The notes beneath the pieces were generated by a model. That model was given only the letters and a program-made list of their open reading frames with translations. It did not search any database and was not told the DNA's origin. The translations under genes were made by a program, and so were the position numbers. Below are positions 12,601-21,486 of a stretch of 64,000 bases of DNA, piece by piece. Within the stretch, counting starts at the first letter, position 1; the number at the start of each line of letters is the position of its first letter. Source of the DNA: Phaeosaccion multiseriatum (lineage: Eukaryota; Ochrophyta, other classes). The stretch lies in assembly GCA_965112735.1 (NCBI GenBank), contig OZ218959.1:1302001-1366000 (forward strand), read 5' to 3'.

Positions 12601-13950
12601 TCCCTCCTTCCCTATCTGCCTCCCTCCCTCCCTCCCTCCCTCCCTATCTGCCTGCCTGCCTGCCTCCCACTTCAGTTACTTGGACAAGGGCCTCGTTGAC
12701 GTTGATCCGTTTGTCTCCCTCGGTAAGCGATTCGCCCCCCCCCCTGCCTCCACTGCCATCCCCTTCCCTTCCACTGCCCATCCACTGCCATCTCACATGC
12801 CTCCTCTAGGCCGCGCCTTCTTTGCTGTTCGCTATTCCTTGTGAGTCGTTCTGTTCGATCTTCACTTACTCTCTCCCTCCTCTTCTCCCCCCCCCCCTTC
12901 TCTCTCTATCCAGACACGGAGGGTGTGGGTGCCCTCATCGACACGGCAGTGACAAAGGCGAGAAGCACCACTCCAGACATCACAATTGGCATCTGCGGAG
13001 AACATGGGGGGGACCCTGCCAGCATCCACTTCTTCCATGGCCAGGTGAGAGGAGGGGGGGGGGAGGGAGGGAGAGGGAGGGAGGGAGGGAGAGAGGAAGA
13101 GACGGACGGAGGGAGGGAAGGAGGGATGGAGGGAGGGAAGGATGAAGGGCTCTATGGATCCAAACTGCACAGAGAGGATGAGCAAGAGATATAGAGCTGT
13201 AGAGAGGGAGAGAAAGCTGGAGAGAGGGAGAGAGGGAGAGCTGGAGAGAAGGAGTGAGAGTGAGAGTGAGAGAGAGAGGGGGAGAGGCGGAGAGAGGGGG
13301 AGAGAGAGAGCTGGAGAGAGGGAGAGAGCGGGAGAGAGAGGGGGGGAGAGAGAGGGGAGGGAGAGAGAGGGCTGGAGAGAGAGGGCTGGAGAGAGAGAGA
13401 GAGAGAGGGAGAGAGCGGGAGAGAGAGGGGGGGAGAGAGAGGGGAGGGAGGGAGAGGGCTGGAGAGAGAGGGCTGGAGAGAGAGAGAGAGAGAGAGAGAG
13501 AGCGGGAGAGAGAGGGGGGGAGAGAGAGGGGGGGAGAGAGAGGGCTGGAGAGAGGGCTGGAGAGAGAAATTGTGCGTGTCGTCGGCCCCCCTCGGCCGCT
13601 CCTCCCCCCCCTTGGCTGATCCCGTGTGTCTGGACGCTTGTGCCTTCGACGGTACCGTACCATCTGGCCGCATGCCTGACTGACTGATGGCTTCGCCTTC
13701 CTCCCTCCTCCTCCTCCTCCTCCTCCTCCTCCTCCTCCTCCTCCTCCTCTTCCTCCTCCTCCTCCTCCTCCTCCCCGACAACAACCCCATCACCCAACAG
13801 AAAATGGCCTACGTGAGCTGCTCTCCGTTCCGAGTGCCCACGGCACGTATCGCAGCCGGGCAGATCGCCGCTTCAGAGGCCATCCTCGCGGAAGAGAGGG
13901 CAGCGAAGAACAGAGAGATGAGGGACCTTGCACGCAAGTATGAGTTTTAA
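6708..13950 (+). CDS. ppdK: pyruvate, phosphate dikinase (PPDK), 17 exons
   Basis: PPDK interconverts pyruvate+ATP+Pi and PEP+AMP+PPi. Seventeen exons splice to 984 residues in perfect phase: 6708-7196, 7365-7479, 7746-7861, 8075-8191, 8398-8568, 8816-9055, 9205-9451, 9938-10054, 10303-10415, 10749-10850, 11111-11368, 11563-11781, 11930-12115, 12317-12453, 12676-12722, 12914-13044, 13801-13950. The nucleotide-binding domain has [17 protein letters not shown] and [17 protein letters not shown]. The swivelling domain has the catalytic His in [16 protein letters not shown] (about residue 543), preceded by the regulatory-type Thr. The PEP-binding barrel ends with [10 protein letters not shown] (Cys about 919) and [17 protein letters not shown] hydrophobic N-terminus of about 40 residues with a Gly run suggests a signal or bipartite plastid leader, but the ASAF motif is not clear. 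Intron 3 uses a GC donor (7862). Introns are dominated by simple repeats. Confidence 0.93.
8569..8815. repeat. PPDK intron 5: (GGGT)n at the donor, (TCCC)n at the acceptor
   Basis: The intron opens with about 13 GGGT/GGAT units (8569-8622) and closes with about 15 TCCC units (8727-8786) before the AG at 8814-8815. The two halves could pair on the RNA (G-U and G-C). Confidence 0.85.
9459..9720. repeat. (GT)n tract in PPDK intron 7
   Basis: About 260 bases of GT with scattered GC, AG and CT interruptions begin within 10 bases of the splice donor at 9452. The tract lies on the sense strand. Confidence 0.9.
13045..13800. repeat. PPDK intron 16: long purine tract then (CTC)n
   Basis: This 756-bp intron holds about 520 bases of nearly pure purines on the sense strand (GGGA, GAGA and GAGCTGGAGA variants, 13048-13568). 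A short unique part follows, then (CTC)n at about 13698-13772 leading to the acceptor. Confidence 0.85.
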
Positions 13951-14004
13951 TTTTGAACACGGGCAGACACGCAAGTATGAGTTTTAAGTTTGAACACGGG
14001 CAGG
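13931..14004 (+). repeat. 37-bp tandem duplication across the PPDK stop codon
   Basis: The segment from CACGCAAGTATGAG through the stop codon and GAACACGGGCAG occurs at 13931-13967 and again, with a few changes, at 13968-14004. It therefore repeats the last codons and the stop. Confidence 0.85.
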
Positions 14005-15087
14005 CAGGCAGGCAGCAGGAAGGAAGGAAGGAATAAAGGGGGGAAGGAGGGAAGGAGGGAGGGAGAGAAGGAAGGAAGGAAGGAAGGAAGGAGGGAGGTA
14101 AGGAAGGAAGGAAGGATGGAGGGAAGGAAGGAAGGAAGGAAGGAAGGAGGGAGGGAAGGAAGGAAGGAAGGAAGGAAGGAAGGAAGGAAGGAGGCAAGGA
14201 GGGAAGGAGGGAAGGCAGGAGGGAAGGAAACAAGGAAGGAAGGAAGGAAGGAAGGAAGGGAAGAAGGAAGGAAGGAAGGAAGGAAGGGAGGAAGGAAGGA
14301 AGGAAGGAGGGTAGGTAGGAAGGAAGGTGTGTAAGTAAGAGGAAGAAAAGATGTACATGTAAAATAGAAGTCCGAACACTAGCGAGCGATACGACAGAGG
14401 ATAGAAGAGAGGGAGAGGGGTAGTGTAAAATAAGAAGTTGTAATATACAAGTCCGAACACTAGTGAGCGATACAACAGAGGATAGAAGAGAGGGAGAGGG
14501 GTAGTGTAATATAAGAAGTTGTAATATAGTGAGGGAGAAGATAGAGGAGAGAAGAGAGGGAGAGGGGCAGACAGAAACAGACAGATAGAGAAAAAGAGAG
14601 AGGGGGGGAGAGAGACGCGTTGATGCTTCTGAGGGCTGAACAAGTGGCCGCGAAGGAGGATGACTTTCAGCTTCAGGTTGACCGCAGGATACCACCCGAC
14701 CACCGGGCTCACCGTGTGCAAGGCAAGCAAGGCGAGAGGCGTCACACACGTAACAGTACATAACAGTGAGTTCATCTCAGTGCGCGCGTCCATTCCAGGC
14801 GGTAGGGAAGCTCGTGTGCAGATCAACCATGCACAGCGCAGAGATCAGTGTACAGCAGTACGATAGAGGGGAGGGAGGAATTTCAATTCATTATTGCTGT
14901 ACCTAACTACGATTGTCTCACTGCGCCACCCAGTTGCCAGGCCAGGTCAGTTGGAGGGGCACACGCTGTTGCGATGTCCCCAGCGCAGTTACCAACAGGG
15001 CTCCATACAGTGCCAACAAATGTATTGTCTTAATAACAATCTCATCTACAACAGTGACCCGAGAGCCAAGCCATCCCAAATTGGTTG
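13951..15087. other. intergenic: (GAAG)n tract, 79-bp tandem repeat, shared 3' flank of cluster gene A
   Basis: A (GGAA/GGGA)n tract fills about 14015-14335. Two copies of a roughly 79-bp unit follow at about 14369-14525, both containing GTCCGAACACTAG and ATAGAAGAGAGGGAGAGG. From about 14900 the sequence is the conserved 3' flank of the secreted gene family (TAACTACGATTGTCTCACTG onward), also found downstream of copies B, C and D. Confidence 0.7.
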
Positions 15088-16086
15088 TCACTGGACCCCA
15101 ATTACAGACACTTCACTGACATATCTTAACACACGCACGCACGCACGCACGCACGCACACCGTCCCACAAAGACCCGCCGTCGTGTCGTCCTGATGCTGC
15201 CCATGTAGAAGCCGCTGCTGACAGGGGGCTGCTGCGTGCCGCTACACCAAAGGACGGGTCTGCTCGGGCCACATTCAGTGCTTGCACCTGCCGTGCGACC
15301 AAGAGCACCCGAAGACGGACTTGACCCAGCAGTTGCACGAGGCTTCGTCGGTGAAGGCGCCGCAGCTGCCCGGCCACCCCAGCTTGGCGCAGTCCACCCC
15401 CGGAACCGGAGGAGGGGTGTAGTACACGGGAGCAGGGGTCGGCTCAATGGTGGGGTGAGGATAGTAGTGCACGGGGGCAGGCGTCGGAACCGGGGCAGGG
15501 GTGGGGGGGGGGTGTGAGGACACTTGATGTCTTCGGCGTAGGGCCCCCAGCCGCAGAAGCGACAGTTGGCCGTTCCGTCCGCGTTGCAGCCGAGTCCACC
15601 GAAGATACCCGGAGGGGTGTTGAGGCAGGTCTCGTCGACGTAGCAGGCTCGAGGCACTCCGCCCACCATTTCCTCGCGGCAGCAGGGGAAGAAGTCCACC
15701 CCCGGGGCAGGAGGAGGGGTGTAGTACACGGGAACAGGGGTTGGCTCAATGGTGGGATGAGGATAGTAGTGCACGGGGGCAGGCGTCGGAACCGGGGCAG
15801 GGGTGGGAGGGGGGGGGGGTTGAGGACACTTGATGTCTTCGGCGTAGGGCCCCCAACCGCAGAAGCGACAGTTGGCCGTTCCGTCCGCGTTGCAGCCGAG
15901 TCCACCGAAGATACCCGGAGGGGTGTTGAGGCAGGTCTCGTCGACGTAGCAGGCTCGAGGCACTCCGCCCACCATTTCCTCGCGGCAGCACGGGAAGAGG
16001 TCTGCTTCAAGTGGTGTTGCACGGCCAGCTTCAAGCTGTCCAACCAGCAGCCCCAGTGCCGACAGCATCATGCATGAGAGCTTCAT
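15088..16086 (-). pseudogene. cluster gene A: secreted Cys-module protein with frameshifted C-terminus
   Basis: The open frame of 332 residues starts at the ATG at 16086. A signal peptide MKLSCMMLSALGLLVGQLEA is followed by two 8-Cys modules of about 58 residues (FPCCREEMVGGV, ETCLNTPPGIFGGLGC, NCRFCGWGPYAEDIKCP) joined by Pro-rich linkers. After the second module the linker reads through a run of ten C residues (plus-strand G run 15503-15512). Compared with copies D and E, a TCCC tetranucleotide is missing there, which shifts the frame. The intact C-terminal 6-Cys domain is still present in the other frame and ends at 15275, but the protein instead runs about 140 residues through out-of-frame sequence rich in Arg and Pro. 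It may be a pseudogene or a live variant. It is a near-identical inverted copy of D and E. Confidence 0.7.
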
Positions 16087-16159
16087 GGTGTGCCTTTACC
16101 TTCTTCTTTCCCTTCTTCTTCCTCTTCTTCTTCTTTTGTCACTCTTGCTGTCTTGTTTG

Positions 16160-16600
16160 TGGGAAAGGAGGGTGGAGAGGGATTTTGTTGCTTGTGCAGT
16201 CATCCCGCATCACAACTCCGTGTTTTCTCTTCCTTTTGCATAGTGCCTGTGCCGTGACCATAATATAACCCCTACATGCTCGTGATCGATCCATGAGAGA
16301 GATTTCTTCCCGCATCACAGCTCCATGTTTTCTCTTCCTTTTGCATAGTGCCTGTACCGTGACCATAACATAACCCCTACATGCTCGTGATCCATGAGAG
16401 AGATTTCTTCCCGCATCACAACTCCATGTTTTGTTCTTCTTCCTCCTTCTTTTGCATAGTGCCTAACTTCTTTTCCATAAGCAAATCCCTACATGTTCGT
16501 GATCCATGAGAGAGAGATGTCTTCCTGCATCACAACTCCATGTTTTCTCTTCTTTTTGCATAGTGCATCTGCCTTTTCCTTCGTGATCTGATCACCTTGA
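16160..16600 (-). repeat. 5'-flank repeat array of copy A
   Basis: About four imperfect copies of a unit of roughly 100 bp lie upstream of copy A. Each contains, in the gene's sense, GCAAAAGGAAGAGAAAACAT, then GATGCGGGAAGA, then CATGGATCACGAGCATGTAG. The same array lies upstream of copies D and E on the other strand. Confidence 0.8.
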
Positions 16601-16664
16601 AGTAGTAGGGAACGTTTATTGACTTCAGGGGAGGCAATTCGGCGGGAAATTCACAGACAGTCTA

Positions 16665-16888
16665 CCCCTGACACGCTATCGCCCACTTTCTCAATAGCGG
16701 ATGGCGCGCCGGCTGGCGCCGGCCGATAGCGGATAGCGTGCCGGCTGGCGCCGGCGATAGCGGATGGTGCGCCGGCTGGCGCCGGCCGATAGCGGATAGC
16801 GTGCCGGCTGGCGCCGGCGATAGCGGATAGCGCGCTGGCGCCGGGATAGCGCGCCGGCGATAGCGGATAGCGGATAGCGTGTCAGGGG
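16665..16888. mobile_element. foldback / MITE-like element with 16-bp terminal inverted repeats
   Basis: The element begins CCCCTGACACGCTATC and ends with the exact inverse GATAGCGTGTCAGGGG. The interior is alternating GCTATCCGCTATC-type words and GCCGGCGCCAGCCGGC palindromes. It has no coding capacity. Related copies lie at about 20731-20885 and 23107-23245, always between one cluster gene's 3' flank and the next one's 5' flank. Confidence 0.65.
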
Positions 16889-17301
16889 TCGAAGATAGGA
16901 CGCCCCTCCCTTCGTCCACACTGTACCTAACTACGATTGTCTCACTGCGCCACCCAGTTGCCAGGCCAGGTCAGTTGGAGGGGCACACGCTGTTGCGATG
17001 TCCCCAGCGCAGTTACCAACAGGGCTCCATACAGTGCCAACAAATGTGTTGTCTTAATAACAATCTCGTCTACTACAGTGACCCGAGAGCCAAGCCATCG
17101 ATCCCACAATGTTGTCACTGGACCCCAATTACAGACACTTCACTGACATATCTTAACACACGCACGCACGCACGCACGCACGCACACCGTCCCACAAAGA
17201 CCCGCCGTCGTGTCGTCCTGATGCTGCCCATGTAGAAGCTGCTGCTGACAGTGGGCTGCTGCGTGCCGCTACACCAAAGGACGGGTCTACTCGGGCCATA
17301 T

Positions 17302-18544
17302 TCAGTGCTTGCACCTGCCGTGCGACCAAGAGCACCCGAAGACGGACTTGACCCAGCAGTTGCACGAGGCTTCGTCGGTGAAGGCTCCGCAGCTGCCTGG
17401 CCACCCCAGCTTGGCGCAGTCCACCCCCGGGGCAGGAGGAGGGGTGTACTTCACGGGAGCAGAGGTCGGCTCAATGGTGGGGTGAGGATAGTAGACGGGG
17501 GCGGGCGTCGGAGCCGGGGCGGGGGTGGGGCCACCATGACCCTGAGGACACGCGATGTCTTCGCCTCGGCGTAGGGGCCCCAACCGCAGAAGCGACAGTT
17601 GGCCGTTCCGTCCGCGTTGCAGCCGAGTCCACCGAAGATGCCGGGAGGGGTGTTGAGGCAGGTCTCGTCGACGTAGCAGGCTCGAGGCACTCCGCCCACC
17701 ATTTCCTCGCGGCAGCAGGGGGAGGGGTCTGTTTCAATCGTCGACTCAAGGCAGGGTGGTCGGGAGGGGGGGTAGAAGAGAGATTGAGGAAGCCGTAACG
17801 AGGAGTACGTAGAGCAACACAGCGACAAGTGTAGGGGACAAGGACAAGCAAGGTCCTTCTCGGTGTCGGAGCAAAGGTTCTTATCACGCACCTGCTGCGC
17901 GCTCGCGCCTCACCACATTTGGCGTCGTTCCCCCCTCCCAAATCCCCCGAGTACACGCTGCTGCAGCTCTCAATACGGCCATTCTCAGGGCCATCCTCAT
18001 CCCTGGTGGGCCCGCCAGGGGCCCAGCCAGGCAGTGTAGAAGCTGGTGGCACTGATGAAGCTCGTGCCGTCGTCCCAGCCACCCATAAGAGTATCTGCGG
18101 GAGTTGATATGGGTCGATCTCAAGCCGATCCAAACAGGCTCGAGCTCTCCTCCAACAAGCAGCTCGATGACGGCTTCGTTCTCGCTCGTGGTCGTCGTTG
18201 ATGGACACGACGTATCCTCCAGCCACTGGCCGCGCACACGGCCTGCGCATCACTGTATGGGAGCGGCGTTGGCACGTATGCGCACTCCGACCAGCCAAGG
18301 GAAGCTTATAGCTACTAAGGAGTATTGTGGAAACGGAGGAGGGGGAAGGGAGATTAGCAGCCCCAGCGCCACCAGCATCATGCAGGAGAGCTTCATATTA
18401 GCAGCCCCCCAGCGCCACCAGCATCATGGCTGCAGGAGCGAGAGCTTGCTTCATATTCGCAGCCCCCCAGTGCCACCAGCATCATGCAGGAGAGCTTCAT
18501 ATTAGCAGCCCCAGCGCCACCAGCATCATGCAGGAGAGCTTCAT
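17302..18544 (-). pseudogene. cluster gene B: degraded C-type lectin / Cys-module gene
   Basis: Minus-strand homologue of copy C. Upstream there are four tandem partial copies of the signal-peptide start (see separate entry). The C-type lectin region survives only as pieces in different frames: GGYVVSINDDHE in one, and a WVAGTTARAS / NDAKCGEA-like stretch in others. One 8-Cys module follows (SPCCREEMVGGV to GWGPYAE). A 5-bp insertion (GGCGA-type, about 17567) then breaks the frame before DIACPQGHGG. The final 6-Cys domain (DCAKLGWPGSC to HGRCKH) is intact in its own frame and ends at 17302. Several independent indels make a functional product unlikely. The pair B/C is head-to-head around an AT-rich centre near 18.7 kb. 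Confidence 0.75.
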
Positions 18545-18546
18545 GG
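18358..18546 (-). repeat. four tandem copies of a signal-peptide fragment
   Basis: In the minus sense, ATGAAGCTCTCCTGCATGAT followed by GCTGGTGGCGCTGGGGCTGC occurs four times in a row with small indels, each copy of about 43-57 bp. It corresponds to the first roughly 15 codons of the family's signal peptide (MKLSCMMLVALGLL). Confidence 0.85.
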
Positions 18547-18678
18547 TGCCGCCCTTCGCCTTGCTGAGATCACTCCCTCCCTCTTCTTCCTTCCTTTACT
18601 TGTGAGAGATCACTCCAAATTTTTTCTTTTTTTTTTCTTCCAGCGAACTTTTTCACTGTTGGGTGTACACTGCTCCTT

Positions 18679-18723
<45 letters not shown>

Positions 18724-18944
18724 CTTCCTTGAGGGGACATGATCACGGCACTCACAAACATGAGGAGAAAGGAAGAGAAAACATGGAGTTGTGATGATGT
18801 GCGGGATGAATGCACAAGCAACAATAGCCCTCTCCACCCCCCTTTCCCGCAAACAAGCAAGACAGCAAGCAAGAGTGACACAAGAAGAAGAAGAAGAAGA
18901 AGAAGGGGCCAAGAAGAAGGGAAAGAAGAAGGTGAAGGCACACC
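18545..18944. other. centre of the inverted cluster; T-tract
   Basis: This is the gap between the divergent copies B and C. A run of about 38 T residues lies at 18681-18718 (poly-A in the minus sense). The right half holds one truncated unit of the 5'-flank repeat and a GAAGAAG-rich leader directly before the ATG of copy C, like the leaders of A, D and E. Confidence 0.7.
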
Positions 18945-20315
18945 ATGAAGCTCTCATGCATGATGCTGGTGGCGCTGGGGCTGCTGGTCGGACAGCTTGA
19001 AGCCCAGGAAGCTGACGATCCAATTGCACCACCTCCGCTATCTCCACAATACTCCTTAAGCTTCTCTGGGTCGGAGTACGCACACGTGCCAGCGTGGCTC
19101 CCATATGATGAGGCGCAGGCCGTGTGCGTGGCCAGTGGAGGATACGTCGTGTCCATCAACGACGACCACGAGAACGAAGCCGTCATCGAGCTGCTTGGAG
19201 TTGTGCAGATCTTCCAACCTGTTTGGATCGGCTTGAGATCGTCCTTTATCAGACGTGGCAGTTATGCTTTTGGGTGGGAAGACGGCACGAGCACGAACAG
19301 GGGCTCCAACAACTACACTGCCTGGGCCCCTGGCGAGCCCAGGGATGAGCTTAACGCTATCATTGAGGGCTGCACTGTGTACTCGGCGGATTTGGGAGGG
19401 TGGAACGACGCCAAATGTGATGAGGCTTGGACCTTCGTGTGCGAGCGTCCTACACGTACGTGGCTGATGGGAACCTTTGCTCCAACACCGACAAGGACCT
19501 CGCTTGCCCTTGCTCCCGCACCTGCCGCTGTCTTGCGGCTGTCGGTACTCCTCGTTATGGCTTCCTCAATCTCTCTTGACTTCCAACCCCCCTCCCAACC
19601 ACCACTCATTCTGACAGAGTCGACGATTGAAACAGACCTCTTCCCGTGCTGCCGCGAGGAAATGGTGGGCGGAGTGCCTCGAGCCTGCTACGTCGACGAG
19701 ACCTGCCTCAACAGCCCTCCCGGTATCTTCGGTGGACTCGGCTGCAACGCGGACGGAACGGCCAACTGTCGCTTCTGCGGCTGGGGCCCCTACGCCGAAG
19801 ACATCGCGTGTCCTCAGGGCCAGGGTGTCCCGCCCACCCCAACCCCCACCCCTGCTCCCGTGAAGTACACCCCTCCTCCTGCCCCGGAGGTGGACTTCTT
19901 CCCGTGCTGCCGCGAGGAAATGGTGGGCGGAGTGCCTCGAGCCTGCTACGTCGACGAGACCTGCCTCAACACCCCTCCGGGTATCTTCGGTGGACTCGGC
20001 TGCAACGCGGATGGAACGGCCAACTGTCGCTTCTGCGGTTGGGGGCCCTACGCCGAAGACATCGTGTGTCCTCAGGGTCATGGTGGCCCCACCCCCGCCC
20101 CGGCTCCGACGCCCGTCCCCGTCTACTACCCTCCCCCCACCATTGAGCCGACCCCTGCTCCCGTGTACTACACCCCTCCTCCGGTTCCAGGGGTGGACTG
20201 CACCAAGCTGGGGTGGCCGGGCAGCTGCGGCGCCTTCACCGACGAAGCCTCGTGCAACTGCTGGGTCAAGTCCGTCTTCGGGTGCTCTTGGTCGCACGGC
20301 AGGTGCAAGCACTGA
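18945..20315 (+). CDS. cluster gene C: secreted C-type lectin with two Cys modules
   Basis: 456 residues if unspliced. A signal peptide (MKLSCMMLVALGLLVGQLEA) is followed by a C-type lectin domain at about residues 33-172: YDEAQAVCVASGGYVVSIND, VWIGLRSSF, YTAWAPGEPRDE, GGWNDAKCDEAWTFVCE. The WND Ca-binding motif is present, and the EPN position reads EPR. Then come two 8-Cys modules (about 228-285 and 310-367) with Pro/Tyr-rich linkers, and a 6-Cys C-terminal domain (DCTKLGWPGSC, SCNCWVKSVFGCSW, GRCKH). A possible in-frame intron, 19456-19617 (GTACGT...ACAG, 162 bp), lies between the lectin and the first module; removing it gives 402 residues. Lectin fold and secretion are clear; sugar specificity and role (wall, adhesion, defence) are unknown. 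Confidence 0.8.
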   Translation: MKLSCMMLVALGLLVGQLEAQEADDPIAPPPLSPQYSLSFSGSEYAHVPAWLPYDEAQAVCVASGGYVVSINDDHENEAVIELLGVVQIFQPVWIGLRSSFIRRGSYAFGWEDGTSTNRGSNNYTAWAPGEPRDELNAIIEGCTVYSADLGGWNDAKCDEAWTFVCERPTRTWLMGTFAPTPTRTSLALAPAPAAVLRLSVLLVMASSISLDFQPPSQPPLILTESTIETDLFPCCREEMVGGVPRACYVDETCLNSPPGIFGGLGCNADGTANCRFCGWGPYAEDIACPQGQGVPPTPTPTPAPVKYTPPPAPEVDFFPCCREEMVGGVPRACYVDETCLNTPPGIFGGLGCNADGTANCRFCGWGPYAEDIVCPQGHGGPTPAPAPTPVPVYYPPPTIEPTPAPVYYTPPPVPGVDCTKLGWPGSCGAFTDEASCNCWVKSVFGCSWSHGRCKH

Positions 20316-21486
20316 ATGTGGCCCGAGCAGACCCGTCCTTTGGGGTAGCGGCACGCAGCAGCCCCCTGTCAGCAGCGGCTTCTACGTGGGCAGCATCAGG
20401 ACGACACGACGGCGGGTCTTTGTGGGACGGTGTGCGTGCGTGCGTGCGTGCGTGCGTGCGTGTGTTAAGATATGTCAGTGAAGTGTCTGTAATTGGGGTC
20501 CAGTGACAACATTGTGGGATCGATGGCTTGGCTCTCGGGTCACTGTTGTAGACGAGATTGTTATTAAGACAATACATTTGTTGGCACTGTATGGAGCCCT
20601 GTTGGTAACTGCGCTGGGGACATCGCAACAGCGTGTGCCCCTCCAACTGACCTGGCCTGGCAACTGGGTGGCGCAGCGAGACAATCGTAGTTAGGTAGTG
20701 TGGACGAAGGGGGGGGCGTCCTATCTTCGACCCCTGGCTGACACGCTATCCGCTATCCGCTATCGCCGGCGCGCTATCCGCTATCCCGGCGCCAGCCAGC
20801 GCGCTATCCGCTATCGCCGGCGCCAGCCGGCACGCTATCCGCTATCGGCCGGCGCCAGCCGGCGCGCCCTCCCCTCTCTCTGGGGTAGACTATCTGTGAA
20901 TTTCCCGCCGAATTGCCTCCCCTGAAGTCAATAAACGTTCCCTACTTCAAGGTGATCAGATCACGAAGGAAAAGGCATATGCACTATGCAAAAAGAAGAG
21001 AAAACATGGAGTTGTGATGCAGGAAGACATCTCTCTCTCATGGATCATCACGAGCATGTAGGGATTTATGGAAAAGTTAGGCACTATGCAAAAGAAGGAG
21101 GAAGAAGAACAAAACATGGAGCTATGATTCGGGAAGAAATCTCTCTCATGGATCACGAGCATGTAGGGGTTTTGTTATGGTCACGGCACAGGTACTCCTA
21201 TGCAAAAGGAAGAGAAAACATGGAGCTGTGATGCGGGAAGAAATCTCTCTCATGGATCACGAGCATGTAGGGGTTAGAAGGGATGGTGACGGCCGGTACA
21301 GGCAGGCACTCTGCAAAAGGAAGAGAAAACATGGAGCTGTGATGCGGGAAGAAATCTCTCTCATGGATCACGAGCATGTAGGGGTTATAATCCCTCTCCA
21401 CCCTCCTTTCCCACAAACAAGACAGCAAGAGTGACAAAAGAAGAAGAAGAGGAAGAAGAAGGGAAAGAAGAAGGTAAAGGCACACC
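20316..21486. other. C/D intergenic unit: shared 3' flank, foldback relic, 5'-flank array
   Basis: A (TGCG)n tract at 20433-20461 precedes the conserved 3' flank (to about 20700). A foldback relic with one intact terminus (CCCC...CTGACACGCTATCCG) spans about 20731-20885. The 5'-flank repeat array of copy D, about four units, spans 20975-21400. A GAAGAAG-rich leader then runs to the ATG at 21487. Confidence 0.75.
20975..21400 (+). repeat. 5'-flank repeat array of copy D
   Basis: About four imperfect units of about 100-110 bp, with the same words as upstream of A and E. By chance, frames stay open across it. Confidence 0.8.

Noticed and set aside
21177-21434. Repeat-encoded small frame in the 5' arrays (KRKRKHGAVMREE pattern; also 23912-24247)
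   Set aside because: Open because the 100-bp unit happens to lack stops in one frame; unit lengths vary and break the frame in other places. Kept as a non-coding repeat, though uORF activity is not excluded.
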